A DNA stretch of 64,000 nt. Origin: Anoxynatronum buryatiense (GTDB taxonomy: Bacteria; Bacillota; Clostridia; Peptostreptococcales; Tindalliaceae). Within the stretch, counting starts at the first letter, position 1. Each line of letters opens with the position of its first letter. Shown piece by piece: positions 33,201 to 41,155 of the stretch. The stretch lies in contig NZ_FXUF01000016.1 in NCBI RefSeq assembly GCF_900182905.1, positions 33,092 through 97,091 on the forward strand, given 5' to 3'. The translations under genes and the position numbers were made by a program. The notes beneath the pieces were generated by a model. The model was not told the DNA's origin. It saw nothing but the letters and a program-made list of their open reading frames with translations, and made no database searches.

Positions 33201-33790
33201 TCATGAACATCACCGGTGATGCCCGCAACCTTGAATCCCTGCTGGCTGAGAAGACTCTCAAAGCCTTGCTTGTCTTTGGAGAGGATTATCCCCAGGAATC
33301 ACTGAAATCGCTGGAGTTCCTGGCAGTGATGGACACCCATCTCACCCCCACCGCCCAAATGGCTCAGGTGGTACTGCCGGCGGCATCCTTTGCTGAATCA
33401 CAGGGTACCTACACCAGCCTGGAACGGCGCATTCAACCCCTGGCTCAGGCTCTCAAACCCCTGGCAGGTCTGGAAAACTGGCAGGTCATTGCCCGGCTGG
33501 CGGCTGTTCTGCGGATGCCTTTGGGGTATGAATCCATGGCCGATGTGGCCCGGGATCTTGGCACCACTCAGGACGGTTATGATCAGGTGCACCAGCTGCA
33601 GGCATCTGATGCTTACTGGCCTCTGGGACAGAACCCGATGCTCTACGACAGCGGCTTTGCCTTCGAAGACGGCCTGGCCCGTCTGGCCGTGGTGGCAGAT
33701 GCCCCCCTCTTTGTGGACTCGCCTTCCACGCGTTACGTGAATCGCCGTTTCTCAGATTATCTGGCTCAGGAAGGTCTGGATCGCTGCTGA
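30209..33790 (+). CDS. Fused NuoG-like / GltD-like iron-sulfur flavoprotein (StnC-like transhydrogenase subunit)
   Basis: 1193 residues, modular. 1-80: plant-type [2Fe-2S] ferredoxin (YGSCGLCVVE). About 100-180: two [4Fe-4S] ligand sets as in GltD/NfnB (CVLACPGKTDC, GRVCPHPCEDECRR). About 195-520: FAD site VAIVGGGPGGLSTAYYL, NADP site VAVVGGGNTAMDACRTA, FAD loop GVFAGGDAIND. About 565-585: CLECGCHDYFEC. About 610-680: 2[4Fe-4S] ferredoxin (CILCGLCVRVC, CISCGQCVSVC). From 690: a molybdopterin-oxidoreductase [4Fe-4S] domain (CSYCSVGCQTR) and a NuoG-like domain in which I see no Sec or Cys molybdenum ligand and no C-terminal pterin-binding domain. This fits an electron-bifurcating transhydrogenase (Sporomusa Stn type) better than a formate dehydrogenase. 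Confidence 0.78.
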   Translation: MSELRLNINGKEVTGRRGQTILEVARENDISIPTLCYDDRMKIYGSCGLCVVEAEGIPKLLRACATEISPDMVIKTNTEKLKANRKIALELLLSDHTGDCRPPCVLACPGKTDCQGYVGLIANGEHKESLKLIKEQLPLPASIGRVCPHPCEDECRRQLKDEPIAIAWHKRFVADLDLQDPEVFMPELKPATGKSVAIVGGGPGGLSTAYYLLTQGHAVTIYDMMPEMGGMLKYGIPQYRLPKEVLNQEIAVIEKMGARMVNNVRVGEHITLDYLRSHFDAVYLSIGCWESSPMRCPGEELEGVMGGIHFLRNVVENRPTHIGQRVAVVGGGNTAMDACRTAIRLGAKEVINLYRRTREEMPAEEIEIVEAEEEGVTFKFLVSPIEVLGENGKATAIRLQKMELGEPDASGRRRPVPVEGAEEILEVDSIIVAIGQYVNLDGFEEIDKTKYSTISVDPKTFSTSLPGVFAGGDAINDNLKIAIQAIGDGKNAYKIIDGYLNGVDITYKAPYLVTRDDVTAEEFEDRPTAKRSHMGHLSAEERRDNFKEVVHGFTPEEAIADAKRCLECGCHDYFECKLIDYSNQYEVEPERLAGEMHHRTVEDSHPFIHRNPDKCILCGLCVRVCHEVMDVTALGLVDRGFDAVVKPAMDRPLKESDCISCGQCVSVCPTGALQEKLLLEKSVPVETHTTDTLCSYCSVGCQTRLETKGGMVVRSLPISGNPVDGGLLCVKGRFGYDLAQRQERLTTPLIRKNGRLEEATWEEALLLVAKKAQGFAFQEGSDSVGIAVSDTWTNEDLFAVKRFAEDVMKTPHLFSLNNTAAGIGDVLGLDASPNTLTELLRTEVILLVGSAVMRDHAIAGLKIKEAVQENGAKLITINPCATKADEWATLTIQPENQVTFLKEMAAALLESGKSPAKADGLEALKASLAGLTISDAAREAAALYGNAKTGMIVFDQKALSPEAAQMLANLAVISGHIGKPRRGLIQLKPGSNSQALSLMNITGDARNLESLLAEKTLKALLVFGEDYPQESLKSLEFLAVMDTHLTPTAQMAQVVLPAASFAESQGTYTSLERRIQPLAQALKPLAGLENWQVIARLAAVLRMPLGYESMADVARDLGTTQDGYDQVHQLQASDAYWPLGQNPMLYDSGFAFEDGLARLAVVADAPLFVDSPSTRYVNRRFSDYLAQEGLDRC

Positions 33791-33839
33791 GTTTCAACTT
33801 TAGCCAGCTGCCGCCTTTCTGATCATTAACCAACCAAAA

Positions 33840-33866
33840 ACCGCCTCCATCTTTCAATGGGGCGGT
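33840..33866 (+). terminator. Hairpin downstream of the stn-like operon
   Basis: ACCGCC / GGCGGT stem with a 15-base loop sharing the sequence CCTCCATCTTTC with the following terminator; the two look like a duplicated hairpin. Confidence 0.5.
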
Positions 33867-33888
33867 CTGTCTGTCAAAAAAATGAATT

Positions 33889-33922
33889 GCCGCCTCCATC
33901 TTTCGACGGAGGCGGCTTTTTT
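33889..33922. terminator. Intrinsic terminator between the stn-like and aro operons
   Basis: GCCGCCTCC / GGAGGCGGC stem followed by TTTTTT on the plus strand. It reaches the aroB stop codon on the other strand. Confidence 0.88.
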
Positions 33923-35036
33923 AGATGTCTTTCGAACTGGCAACTCGATGCAGCAACGCTGTCGTCTCTTCCGGCGTCATCAGCTTTTCTTCGATCCCTT
34001 CGGCAATGAAACGGATCTCTTCATTGCCCTGGCCTCGGGGCAGCATAAAAGAAATCTGCTGGTGCCGGTTTTTCTTATCACCTTTCATCGCTGCCACCAG
34101 CTCATCCGGCATCCACTCCGGTATCGTGGCCAGTACCGGCAGGCGTTCCACCAACACCTTCATTTCATTGTACTGCTCCGGCAGCAGCCAGCGAAGCTCC
34201 CTGGCCATTTTCAGTTCCAGCAGCATGCCTTCCCGCAGGGCGGCTCCGTGGGTGATGCGGTAAGCCATGAGCTTTTCGATGGCGTGACCCGCAGTGTGGC
34301 CCACATTCAGCACTTTCCGCAACCCTGCCTCCCGTTCATCAGCGGTGACAATCGCCGCCTTGCTTTGAAGGCATTTGGCAATGAGGGTTGTCATTACCCG
34401 GGGATCTCTGGCGGCAATCTTCTCCCAATGAAAGACCAGCCACTCCCGGAGAGATGGCCCTTCGATGAGGCCATATTTCACCACCTCACTGCAACCGCTC
34501 CAAAATTCAGCTTCTGGAAGGGTTTTCAGAAACAGTGGATCAATCCAAACCCCTGATGGCGGATAAAAGCTGCCTGCCAGGTTTTTTCCCGCCCGAAGGT
34601 TCACCCCGGTTTTGCCTCCCACACTGCTGTCCACTTGGGCCAGTAACGTGGTGGGAATTTGAAGCCAGGAAATTCCCCGCATGTAAATGGCAGCACAAAA
34701 GCCGGTGATGTCACCCACCACACCGCCGCCCAGAGCCATCAATCCGTCTTCACGGGTTATTCCGGCAGCGGCCAGCGCCTCCAGCACTATTGCCGCCTGT
34801 TCCATGGTTTTGGAAGATTCGCCGGCAGGAAGGGTGATCACGGTGACCACCGCTGTCGACAAATGAGATATTAGCTGGGAATAACAGGCACCCACCTTTT
34901 CATCAGTAATAACCGCCCATCGCCGTTGCTGCAAGAAACCCTGCATTTCATCATTCAGAAGGGATGTGACACATCCCTCCCCAATATGAATGTCATAGCT
35001 GCCGGTGCCAGTGGTTACCTGGATGGTTTCCAGCAT
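33921..35036 (-). CDS. aroB: 3-dehydroquinate synthase
   Basis: 371 residues, full length. It cyclises DAHP to 3-dehydroquinate with NAD+ and a divalent metal. Motifs: GGGVVGDITGFCAAIYMRGI, SVGGKTGVNLRAGKNLAGSF (NAD and substrate), metal ligands in KYGLIEGP / VLNVGHTAGHAIE. The C-terminus PEETTALLHRVA is normal. Start ATG has GAGGAGATG upstream and lies inside the end of aroC (22-base overlap). Last gene of the aromatic operon. Confidence 0.95.
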   Translation of the reverse strand: MLETIQVTTGTGSYDIHIGEGCVTSLLNDEMQGFLQQRRWAVITDEKVGACYSQLISHLSTAVVTVITLPAGESSKTMEQAAIVLEALAAAGITREDGLMALGGGVVGDITGFCAAIYMRGISWLQIPTTLLAQVDSSVGGKTGVNLRAGKNLAGSFYPPSGVWIDPLFLKTLPEAEFWSGCSEVVKYGLIEGPSLREWLVFHWEKIAARDPRVMTTLIAKCLQSKAAIVTADEREAGLRKVLNVGHTAGHAIEKLMAYRITHGAALREGMLLELKMARELRWLLPEQYNEMKVLVERLPVLATIPEWMPDELVAAMKGDKKNRHQQISFMLPRGQGNEEIRFIAEGIEEKLMTPEETTALLHRVASSKDI

Positions 35037-36151
35037 CGTTTCATCTCCTCAAAGGAATCTCGTCCAAAGGTTTCCAGAAAAGCCTGGGCCACCACAAAGA
35101 GAGTCACCAGTTCTGCCACCACTGCCGCCGCCGGAACGGCACAGGTGTCACTGCGCTCCTTCACCGCTTCAAAGGGTTCTTTGGTGCGCATGTCGATGGT
35201 TTGCAGCGGCTGCATCAACGTTGGGATTGGCTTCACCCCGCAACGCACCACCAGTTCTTCGCCATTGCTCATGCCGCCCTCAATGCCGCCGGCATGGTTG
35301 GTTTTTCGATGGATGCCCCGGTCTTTGTCATGATAAATTTCATCATGAACCTGGGACCCTGGCCGCCGGGCTGTTTCAAAACCGTCGCCGATTTCCACGC
35401 CCTTGACTGCCTGAATGCTCATGAGAGCATAGGCCAGTCGGGCATCCAGCTTCCGGTCCCATTGCACATGACTGCCCAACCCCACCGGAAGGCCTTTGAC
35501 CCGCACCTCCACCACGCCTCCCAGAGAATCGCCCTGTGCTTTGGCCTGGTCAATGGCAGCCATCATTTTCGTCGCTGCTGACTCATCGATGCAGCGTACG
35601 GGAGAGTTTTCAGCACCCGTCAGGCTTTCAAATGTAAGGGGTTGATGCTGGATGGCAGCCGATCCAATGGAAACCACATGGCAGGCCGCCTCAATACCAA
35701 AGGGTTGCAGCATCTGACGGGTGATACTGCCCACCGCCACCCTGGCGGCAGTTTCCCGGGCACTGCTCCGCTCCAGAATGGGGCGCATGTCATCAAATCC
35801 GTATTTCAGGGCACCAGGAAGATCCGCATGGCCCGGCCGGGGATGCACCACCTGTCGGTAGGTCACATCTCCCTGGAAGGGGTCCATTCCTTGCTGCCAG
35901 TTTTGATAATCCCGGTTTTCGATGGTAAAAGCCAGGGGACTCGCCAGTGTCACCCCCCCACGAAGGCCTGATAACACGTGAATCCGGTCTTGTTCAATGG
36001 CCATACGGCCGCCTCTGCCGTACCCCTGCTGTCGCCGTGCCAGATCTTCGTCAATGCCTTCCCGATTGACGGGCATTCCCGCCGGTAAACCTTCCAGAAT
36101 ACCCACCAGTGCTTGCCCGTGGGATTCTCCTGCTGTCAGATACCGCAGCAT
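35015..36151 (-). CDS. aroC: Chorismate synthase
   Basis: 378 residues, full length. It converts EPSP to chorismate with reduced FMN. Signatures: GESHGQALVGILEGLPAG, RRQQGYGRGGRMAIEQD, RPGHADLPGALKYG and SSARETAARVAVG; C-terminal GGIEGGMSNGEELVVR. 141 bases separate it from pheA upstream; it overlaps aroB downstream. Confidence 0.96.
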   Translation of the reverse strand: MLRYLTAGESHGQALVGILEGLPAGMPVNREGIDEDLARRQQGYGRGGRMAIEQDRIHVLSGLRGGVTLASPLAFTIENRDYQNWQQGMDPFQGDVTYRQVVHPRPGHADLPGALKYGFDDMRPILERSSARETAARVAVGSITRQMLQPFGIEAACHVVSIGSAAIQHQPLTFESLTGAENSPVRCIDESAATKMMAAIDQAKAQGDSLGGVVEVRVKGLPVGLGSHVQWDRKLDARLAYALMSIQAVKGVEIGDGFETARRPGSQVHDEIYHDKDRGIHRKTNHAGGIEGGMSNGEELVVRCGVKPIPTLMQPLQTIDMRTKEPFEAVKERSDTCAVPAAAVVAELVTLFVVAQAFLETFGRDSFEEMKRCWKPSR

Positions 36152-36292
36152 GTTTTCACCTTCCTGTCATCTTATGATAAATGTTGCTCCCGCAGAAACC
36201 ACTTGTAAAACTGTCTTGACATGCATTAATCCATCCCATATGACATGAAGAAGCATCTTGGTATTGACTTCCCTGTCTTCAGGCTGAAATAC

Positions 36293-37126
36293 TTAGTCTT
36301 CCCCCAGCACCCGCTGAGCCCTTGGAAATGAGCCAAAAATGATAAACGTGCGGGTCAGCAGCCGAAGTTTTTCAAGAATAGCACCGATGGCAGGTTCTTG
36401 CTGATGCCCTTCAAAGTCGATGAAAAACACATATTGTCCCAGTTCCATTTTAGCAGGTCTAGACTCAATGCGTGTCAGATTCACATTGGCTTCGGCAAAA
36501 ATTTTTAAAATTTCATATAAGTTCCCAGCCGTGTCCCGGTGAAAAGAAAAAGCAATGGCCGTTTTATCATTTCCCGTAGGCTGAGGTGTGCCGGTTCCCA
36601 GCAACACAAAGCGGGTTTGGTTGAACCGGTTGTCCTGAATGTTGCCCCTCACTGGTTTCAGCCCATGGTGCAGTCCGGCCCAGCGGCTGGCGATGGCTGC
36701 CGTGCCGTTACCGGCTTCTTTGGCCAACAGGCAGGCTGTTGAAGTGCTTTCGCAGGGCACCAGCTTGACACCGGGATAATGGGTGCGGAAAAAATGACGG
36801 CACTGTTCAATGGCCTGGGGGTGGGAATAGGCTGTATTCATGGCTGCCTCATCTTTTTCTGCCATAAACAGATGATGGCAGACGGTATAAATCACCTCCG
36901 CCTGGATGGCACCGTGTTGCAACGTGAGGAGGCTGTCCATCACGGCAGTCACCGCACCTTCGGTGGAGTTTTCAACAGGAAGCAGCCCCGCGGCAATGGC
37001 ACCCGTATCCACCTTTTCAATGATTTCAGAGAAAGTATCGCAGGCTTCCGGTGTCATTTCCGGAAAACCTTCCGTTAAAGCCAGATAACTGTAAGAGCCC
37101 TGGGGGCCCAAATACCCACAGATCAT
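36293..37126 (-). CDS. pheA: Prephenate dehydratase
   Basis: 277 residues. It converts prephenate to phenylpyruvate. The catalytic domain starts YLGPQGSYSYLA, includes LPVENSTEGAV and the catalytic Thr in NQTRFVLLG-like context; a C-terminal ACT domain (AFSFHRDTAGNLYEILKIFA, ESRPAKMELGQYVFFIDFEG) binds phenylalanine for feedback inhibition. ATG at 37126 overlaps the aroA stop (ATGA), so the two are translationally coupled; an in-frame codon 20 residues earlier lies within aroA. Confidence 0.93.
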   Translation of the reverse strand: MICGYLGPQGSYSYLALTEGFPEMTPEACDTFSEIIEKVDTGAIAAGLLPVENSTEGAVTAVMDSLLTLQHGAIQAEVIYTVCHHLFMAEKDEAAMNTAYSHPQAIEQCRHFFRTHYPGVKLVPCESTSTACLLAKEAGNGTAAIASRWAGLHHGLKPVRGNIQDNRFNQTRFVLLGTGTPQPTGNDKTAIAFSFHRDTAGNLYEILKIFAEANVNLTRIESRPAKMELGQYVFFIDFEGHQQEPAIGAILEKLRLLTRTFIIFGSFPRAQRVLGED

Positions 37127-38406
37127 CGGTTCACCACCAGTTGCTTCAATGTCTGCTCGAAGCCGGGGAAAGAGACCGCCATGCACTCCGGTTGCTGAAT
37201 GTGTACCGGCGATTCTGCCATAAGACCAGCCACAGCCATGGCCATGGCAATGCGGTGGTCACCGTGGCTTTCCACCGTCCCACCCTGAATTCGCTGAGGC
37301 CCCTGAATCACCATGCCGTCTTCAAGGGTTTCCACCTGAACTCCCACCCGGGATAGCTCCTGGGCCATGGCGCTGATCCGATCTGTTTCCTTCACCCGCA
37401 GTTCCCGGGCACCGGTGATGCGGGTTTCTCCCTGGGCGCAGGCGGCTGCCACGGCAATCACAGGGATTTCGTCGATGAGACTTGGCACCAGTTCTTCTCC
37501 AATCTCAATGCCCTTCAAGGTGCTTCCGGCAATGATGATATCGCCAATGGGTTCCCCGCCGGCTTCCCGCTGGTTGAGAATTTCAATGGATGCCCCCATT
37601 TGCTGAAGCACGGTGATGATTCCCGCGCGGGTCGGATTAAGTCCCACGCCCTCCAGGGTTAATCTGGAACCGGGAAGGCAGGCCGCTGCCACCATGAGGA
37701 ATGCGGCTGAGGAAATATCTCCCGGCACCTCCACCCGGGTACCCTTTAATTGAGAGGGGCGGATACTGCGCACAAGACCTTCAGAACGAACATCAGCCCC
37801 AAAAGCCTGGAGCATCCGTTCTGTATGATCCCGGCTGGCCCGGGGTTCAGTGACGCTGGTGACTCCTTCAGCATAAAGACCGGCCAGGAGCACTGCCGAT
37901 TTCACCTGGGCACTGGCCACCGGCATGGCGTAATCGATGGCTTTCAAACCGCCTCCTCGAATCACCAGAGGTGCCTTGCGACCGCCTTCACGCCCGTCAA
38001 TAACAGCACCCATTTGGCGCAAGGGCACAGAAATTCGGTCCATGGGGCGGCTTCTCAGTGAACTGTCGCCGGTAATGACTGAAAGAAAAGACTGGCCGCT
38101 GAGAATACCGGACATGAGACGAATGGTGGTGCCGGAATTACCGGCGTCCAGGATATCCTGGGACTCTAACAGGCCTTCTGTGCCTCTTCCGGTGATGACC
38201 ATGGCATCACCGCGATGCACCACCTGAATGCCCATTTGCTGAAAGCAACGCAGGGTGGACAGACAGTCTTCGCCTTCTAAAAATCCGGTGATTTCGGTGG
38301 TGCCTTCACTGATTCCCGCCAGCATGACCGCCCGGTGACTGATGGACTTGTCACCGGGAACACGGCAGGTTCCGTTGAGTTTAATGGCTTGATTGATGGT
38401 GAGCAT
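37123..38406 (-). CDS. aroA: 3-phosphoshikimate 1-carboxyvinyltransferase (EPSP synthase)
   Basis: 427 residues, full length. It transfers enolpyruvate from PEP to shikimate 3-phosphate. Motifs: VPGDKSISHRAVMLA, LDAGNSGTTIRLMSG, RPMDRISVPLRQMGA, and C-terminal VESHGDHRIAMAMAVAG. The 5' end overlaps the 3' end of tyrA by 26 bases and the 3' end overlaps pheA. Confidence 0.96.
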   Translation of the reverse strand: MLTINQAIKLNGTCRVPGDKSISHRAVMLAGISEGTTEITGFLEGEDCLSTLRCFQQMGIQVVHRGDAMVITGRGTEGLLESQDILDAGNSGTTIRLMSGILSGQSFLSVITGDSSLRSRPMDRISVPLRQMGAVIDGREGGRKAPLVIRGGGLKAIDYAMPVASAQVKSAVLLAGLYAEGVTSVTEPRASRDHTERMLQAFGADVRSEGLVRSIRPSQLKGTRVEVPGDISSAAFLMVAAACLPGSRLTLEGVGLNPTRAGIITVLQQMGASIEILNQREAGGEPIGDIIIAGSTLKGIEIGEELVPSLIDEIPVIAVAAACAQGETRITGARELRVKETDRISAMAQELSRVGVQVETLEDGMVIQGPQRIQGGTVESHGDHRIAMAMAVAGLMAESPVHIQQPECMAVSFPGFEQTLKQLVVNR

Positions 38407-39514
38407 CTTGTTTCTCTCCTTTACTTCGGGCGAAGGAACAGCCTTCCCCGCTGAGTGCTTTCATTGCCTGCTGTTCTGCTTCGGCGCTGAGGAAAGCCAG
38501 CCGCACAGCGCCTTTTTCGCCTTCCCGGGCATGAAGAATTTCAATCTCCCGAATGTTGACACCGGCTTTCGCCAGAACACCCGTGATAGTGGCCAACGCC
38601 CCCGGTTCGTCTTTGATATCCACATACAGTTCATACCAGGCAGGCAGATAGTCTTTTCCCGCCGCCGGCAACTGGTCCCGAAAGACTTTGCCTTTTTCAA
38701 GAAAATCCTGCATCCATTTTCTGTCTTCCTGCTTCAGTGCCCGGGCAACTGCCTGCACTTTCTTTTCCAGATCTTCCAGGCATACCAGCAGTTGTCGCCG
38801 GTTCAGGTGGAATATTTCTTCCCAAAGGGCCGGGCTTCCGGCGGCAATCCGGGTGGTATCTCGAAATCCGCTGCCGGTGAAAGCGGTCATGCTTTCATCG
38901 GCTTTTTCTCCCACAATGGCTGCCAGCAATGACGCCATCATATGGGGAAGATGACTGGTGTTGGCCAGAATTTCGTCATGGCGGCCGGCTTCCAGTGTCA
39001 CGGGAAAGGCTCCCAGGGTGGAAACCAACGTTTTCAGCCGGTTAATGGCGGTTTCCGGAGTTTTTTCGTCTGGTGTCAGAAAATAATAGGCATTTTCAAA
39101 GAGGGTGGGCGTCGCTGCCGGTAAACCGCCTTTTTCTGATCCTGCCAGGGGATGCCCGCCGACAAAAACGGTTTCTGGCAACAGGTACTCAGTTGCCGCT
39201 GTCATCGCCGGCACTTTCACACTTCCCAGGTCAGTGACCATGGTTCCCGGTTTAAGAACAGGTGCCATTGCCTCGAAAAGAGTGGTGTAGCTGCCCACAG
39301 GAGTTGCCAGAATCACCAGATCAGCCTGGGCCACTGCCGCGGCCATATTCTCTGCCACCTGATCCACCAGTGCCGTCTCGCGCGCCAGGCGACAGGTTTC
39401 AGGATGAGTATCATATCCCACCACTTTGCAGGGAATGCGCTCTTTAAGCGCCATGGCCATGCTTCCTCCCATGAGTCCCAGGCCAATAACGGTAATTTGG
39501 TGAAAGTCATTCAT
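38381..39514 (-). CDS. tyrA: Prephenate dehydrogenase with ACT domain
   Basis: 377 residues. NAD-binding site ITVIGLGLMGGSMAMALKE, active-site region FVGGHPLAGSEKGG with the catalytic His, and a C-terminal ACT domain (YELYVDIKDEPGALATITGV, AGVNIREIEILH) that probably senses tyrosine. It oxidatively decarboxylates prephenate to hydroxyphenylpyruvate. GGAAGGAG precedes the ATG. 33 bases after aroF. Confidence 0.95.
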   Translation of the reverse strand: MNDFHQITVIGLGLMGGSMAMALKERIPCKVVGYDTHPETCRLARETALVDQVAENMAAAVAQADLVILATPVGSYTTLFEAMAPVLKPGTMVTDLGSVKVPAMTAATEYLLPETVFVGGHPLAGSEKGGLPAATPTLFENAYYFLTPDEKTPETAINRLKTLVSTLGAFPVTLEAGRHDEILANTSHLPHMMASLLAAIVGEKADESMTAFTGSGFRDTTRIAAGSPALWEEIFHLNRRQLLVCLEDLEKKVQAVARALKQEDRKWMQDFLEKGKVFRDQLPAAGKDYLPAWYELYVDIKDEPGALATITGVLAKAGVNIREIEILHAREGEKGAVRLAFLSAEAEQQAMKALSGEGCSFARSKGEKQDAHHQSSH

Positions 39515-39547
39515 GGTGTCGTCTCCTTCCGTCGGTATCTGTTGTCA

Positions 39548-40549
39548 TTACCGAACGGCGTATATTTTCTGAACAGTATCCATCAGCCGTTGAAAATTAT
39601 CGTATTTCAGGGACTGAGAACCATCTGACAGCGCTTCTTCCGGCTGGTTATGAACCTCGACGATAAGACCGTCGGCACCAACAGCCACCGCTGCCTTGGA
39701 CATGGGTTCCACCAGCGTCCATTTACCGGTGCCATGGCTGGGATCCACCACCACAGGCAAATGGCTCAGTTCTTTGATCACCGGCACGGCACTTAAGTCA
39801 AGGGTATTGCGGGTGTATGTTTCAAAGGTTCGAATACCCCGCTCGCACAGCACCACGTTGGGATTCCCCTGGGCCAGCACGTACTCTGCCGACATAAGGA
39901 ACTCTTCCACCGTGGCACTCATTCCCCGTTTCAGCAAAATGGGCTTACCGCTTTTACCCGCTTGTTTCAAGAGCGCAAAGTTCTGCATGTTCCGGGCCCC
40001 GATCTGAATCAGATCCACATATTCTGCCACCATGTCAAAGTTTTCCTGATCCATGGCCTCTGACACCACCGGCATACCGGTGACTTCTTTTGCCTTTTTC
40101 AGCAGTTTCAGGCCTTCTTCACCCATTCCCTGAAAACTGTAGGGGGAGGTGCGGGGTTTGAAAGCGCCGCCCCGAAGCATGCGGGCACCCAACTGCCGTA
40201 CATTGAGGGCAATGTCCATCAACTGGTCTTCGCTTTCAACCGCGCAAGGGCCGGCCATCATCACCAGGCTTCCATTGCCGATGGTAACACCATCCAGTTC
40301 AACCACGGTATCTTTCGGGTGAAAATCCCGGGAGGCCAGTTTGAAGGGGTGCATCACCCGAATCAAACGCTCCACATGTTCATTGGCTTCAATCTGACTG
40401 GGGTTGATTCGTCGGGTGTCACCCACCAGGCCCAGCAGTGTTCTGTCAGTGCCTTTGGATTCATGAACTTCACAGCCCAGGCTGAGCATTTTTTGCTTGA
40501 TTTTTTCGATGATGGCTGTTGGTGCTGAAGGTTTCATCACAATAACCAT
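39548..40549 (-). CDS. aroF: 3-deoxy-7-phosphoheptulonate (DAHP) synthase, type I-beta with N-terminal regulatory domain
   Basis: 333 residues. Residues 1-70 form the ferredoxin/ACT-like regulatory domain seen in Thermotoga-type DAHP synthases ([20 protein letters not shown]). The barrel follows with [43 protein letters not shown], and metal/PEP residues in [11 protein letters not shown] and [16 protein letters not shown]. It commits PEP and erythrose 4-phosphate to the shikimate pathway. AGGAGGG precedes ATG by eight bases. First gene of the operon; the terminator-bearing leader upstream suggests attenuation. Confidence 0.95.
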   Translation of the reverse strand: MVIVMKPSAPTAIIEKIKQKMLSLGCEVHESKGTDRTLLGLVGDTRRINPSQIEANEHVERLIRVMHPFKLASRDFHPKDTVVELDGVTIGNGSLVMMAGPCAVESEDQLMDIALNVRQLGARMLRGGAFKPRTSPYSFQGMGEEGLKLLKKAKEVTGMPVVSEAMDQENFDMVAEYVDLIQIGARNMQNFALLKQAGKSGKPILLKRGMSATVEEFLMSAEYVLAQGNPNVVLCERGIRTFETYTRNTLDLSAVPVIKELSHLPVVVDPSHGTGKWTLVEPMSKAAVAVGADGLIVEVHNQPEEALSDGSQSLKYDNFQRLMDTVQKIYAVR

Positions 40550-41155
40550 TTATTTCCCTCCTGTTAACTGGTTGGTTGGTTGATATTGGACACAAGAAAT
40601 TGAAAGTGGTTAAGCAGCCTGCCATTTATCTCAACAGGACGTCTCCTGCCAGATTTTGATGATGGTGCCTTTGCCGCCAAATAAAAAAGAGACTCTCTAA
40701 GAGTCTCCCGGTTTCCCTGTCTGGTATTGAGGCAGAGGCCATTGAAAGATGTGTATGCCACCCTATGTGAGGGCGGGAGCACTTAGATTGAACCACAGTC
40801 TGTGAAGTTTTGGCCACGTAAAAGTACCGGCGCTAAAGTAAAAATAGCCCCAGCTAAAAAAGTAATAGCCAAATACTTCATGGAATTGTCGGTTCAGTTT
40901 CAGTGACGGCATATTATTCACATTCCTTCGGCTTATCATGCTTCCCTGCAGGCAATCCGCCTGCCCGCAATCTTACCGGCGGGAAGTTATGGTTATTATA
41001 ATCGCCTGTGACAAGTCTGTCAATCATATTCATGCAAAAATATGAAAAAATCTGAAAAAAACCGAAATTGATCTTGCCGGTCAGGTTCTCCGATCAACCT
41101 TACGCAATATTGCAGGGCATAAGCAGGGTGCCTGGATTTCCAGGGTTGCTCATCT
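40550..41155 (-). promoter_or_regulatory. Long leader/intergenic region upstream of aroF
   Basis: About 600 bases without a gene. The minus strand holds a hairpin CCGCCCT / AGGGTGG followed by GCATACAC, then the terminator at 40683, then aroF 130 bases on. AGGGTGGCA matches the first nine bases of the T-box core (AGGGTGGNACCGCG) but the rest does not, so a T-box is possible, not shown. 41040-40900 contains additional short stems. Confidence 0.45.
40683..40707 (-). terminator. Leader terminator (possible attenuator) before aroF
   Basis: Minus strand GAGACTC / GAGTCTC hairpin followed by TTTTTTAT. It lies between upstream DNA and aroF with no gene ending nearby except the phosphoesterase 450 bases upstream, so it is better explained as an attenuator of aroF. 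Confidence 0.7.

Noticed and set aside
30209..33790. Formate dehydrogenase alpha subunit
   Set aside because: No Sec or Cys ligand and no C-terminal molybdopterin domain were seen; NuoG/GltD fusion fits better.
40740..40790. T-box riboswitch before aroF
   Set aside because: Only the first nine bases of the core match and stem I features were not found, so it is listed as a possibility and not called.
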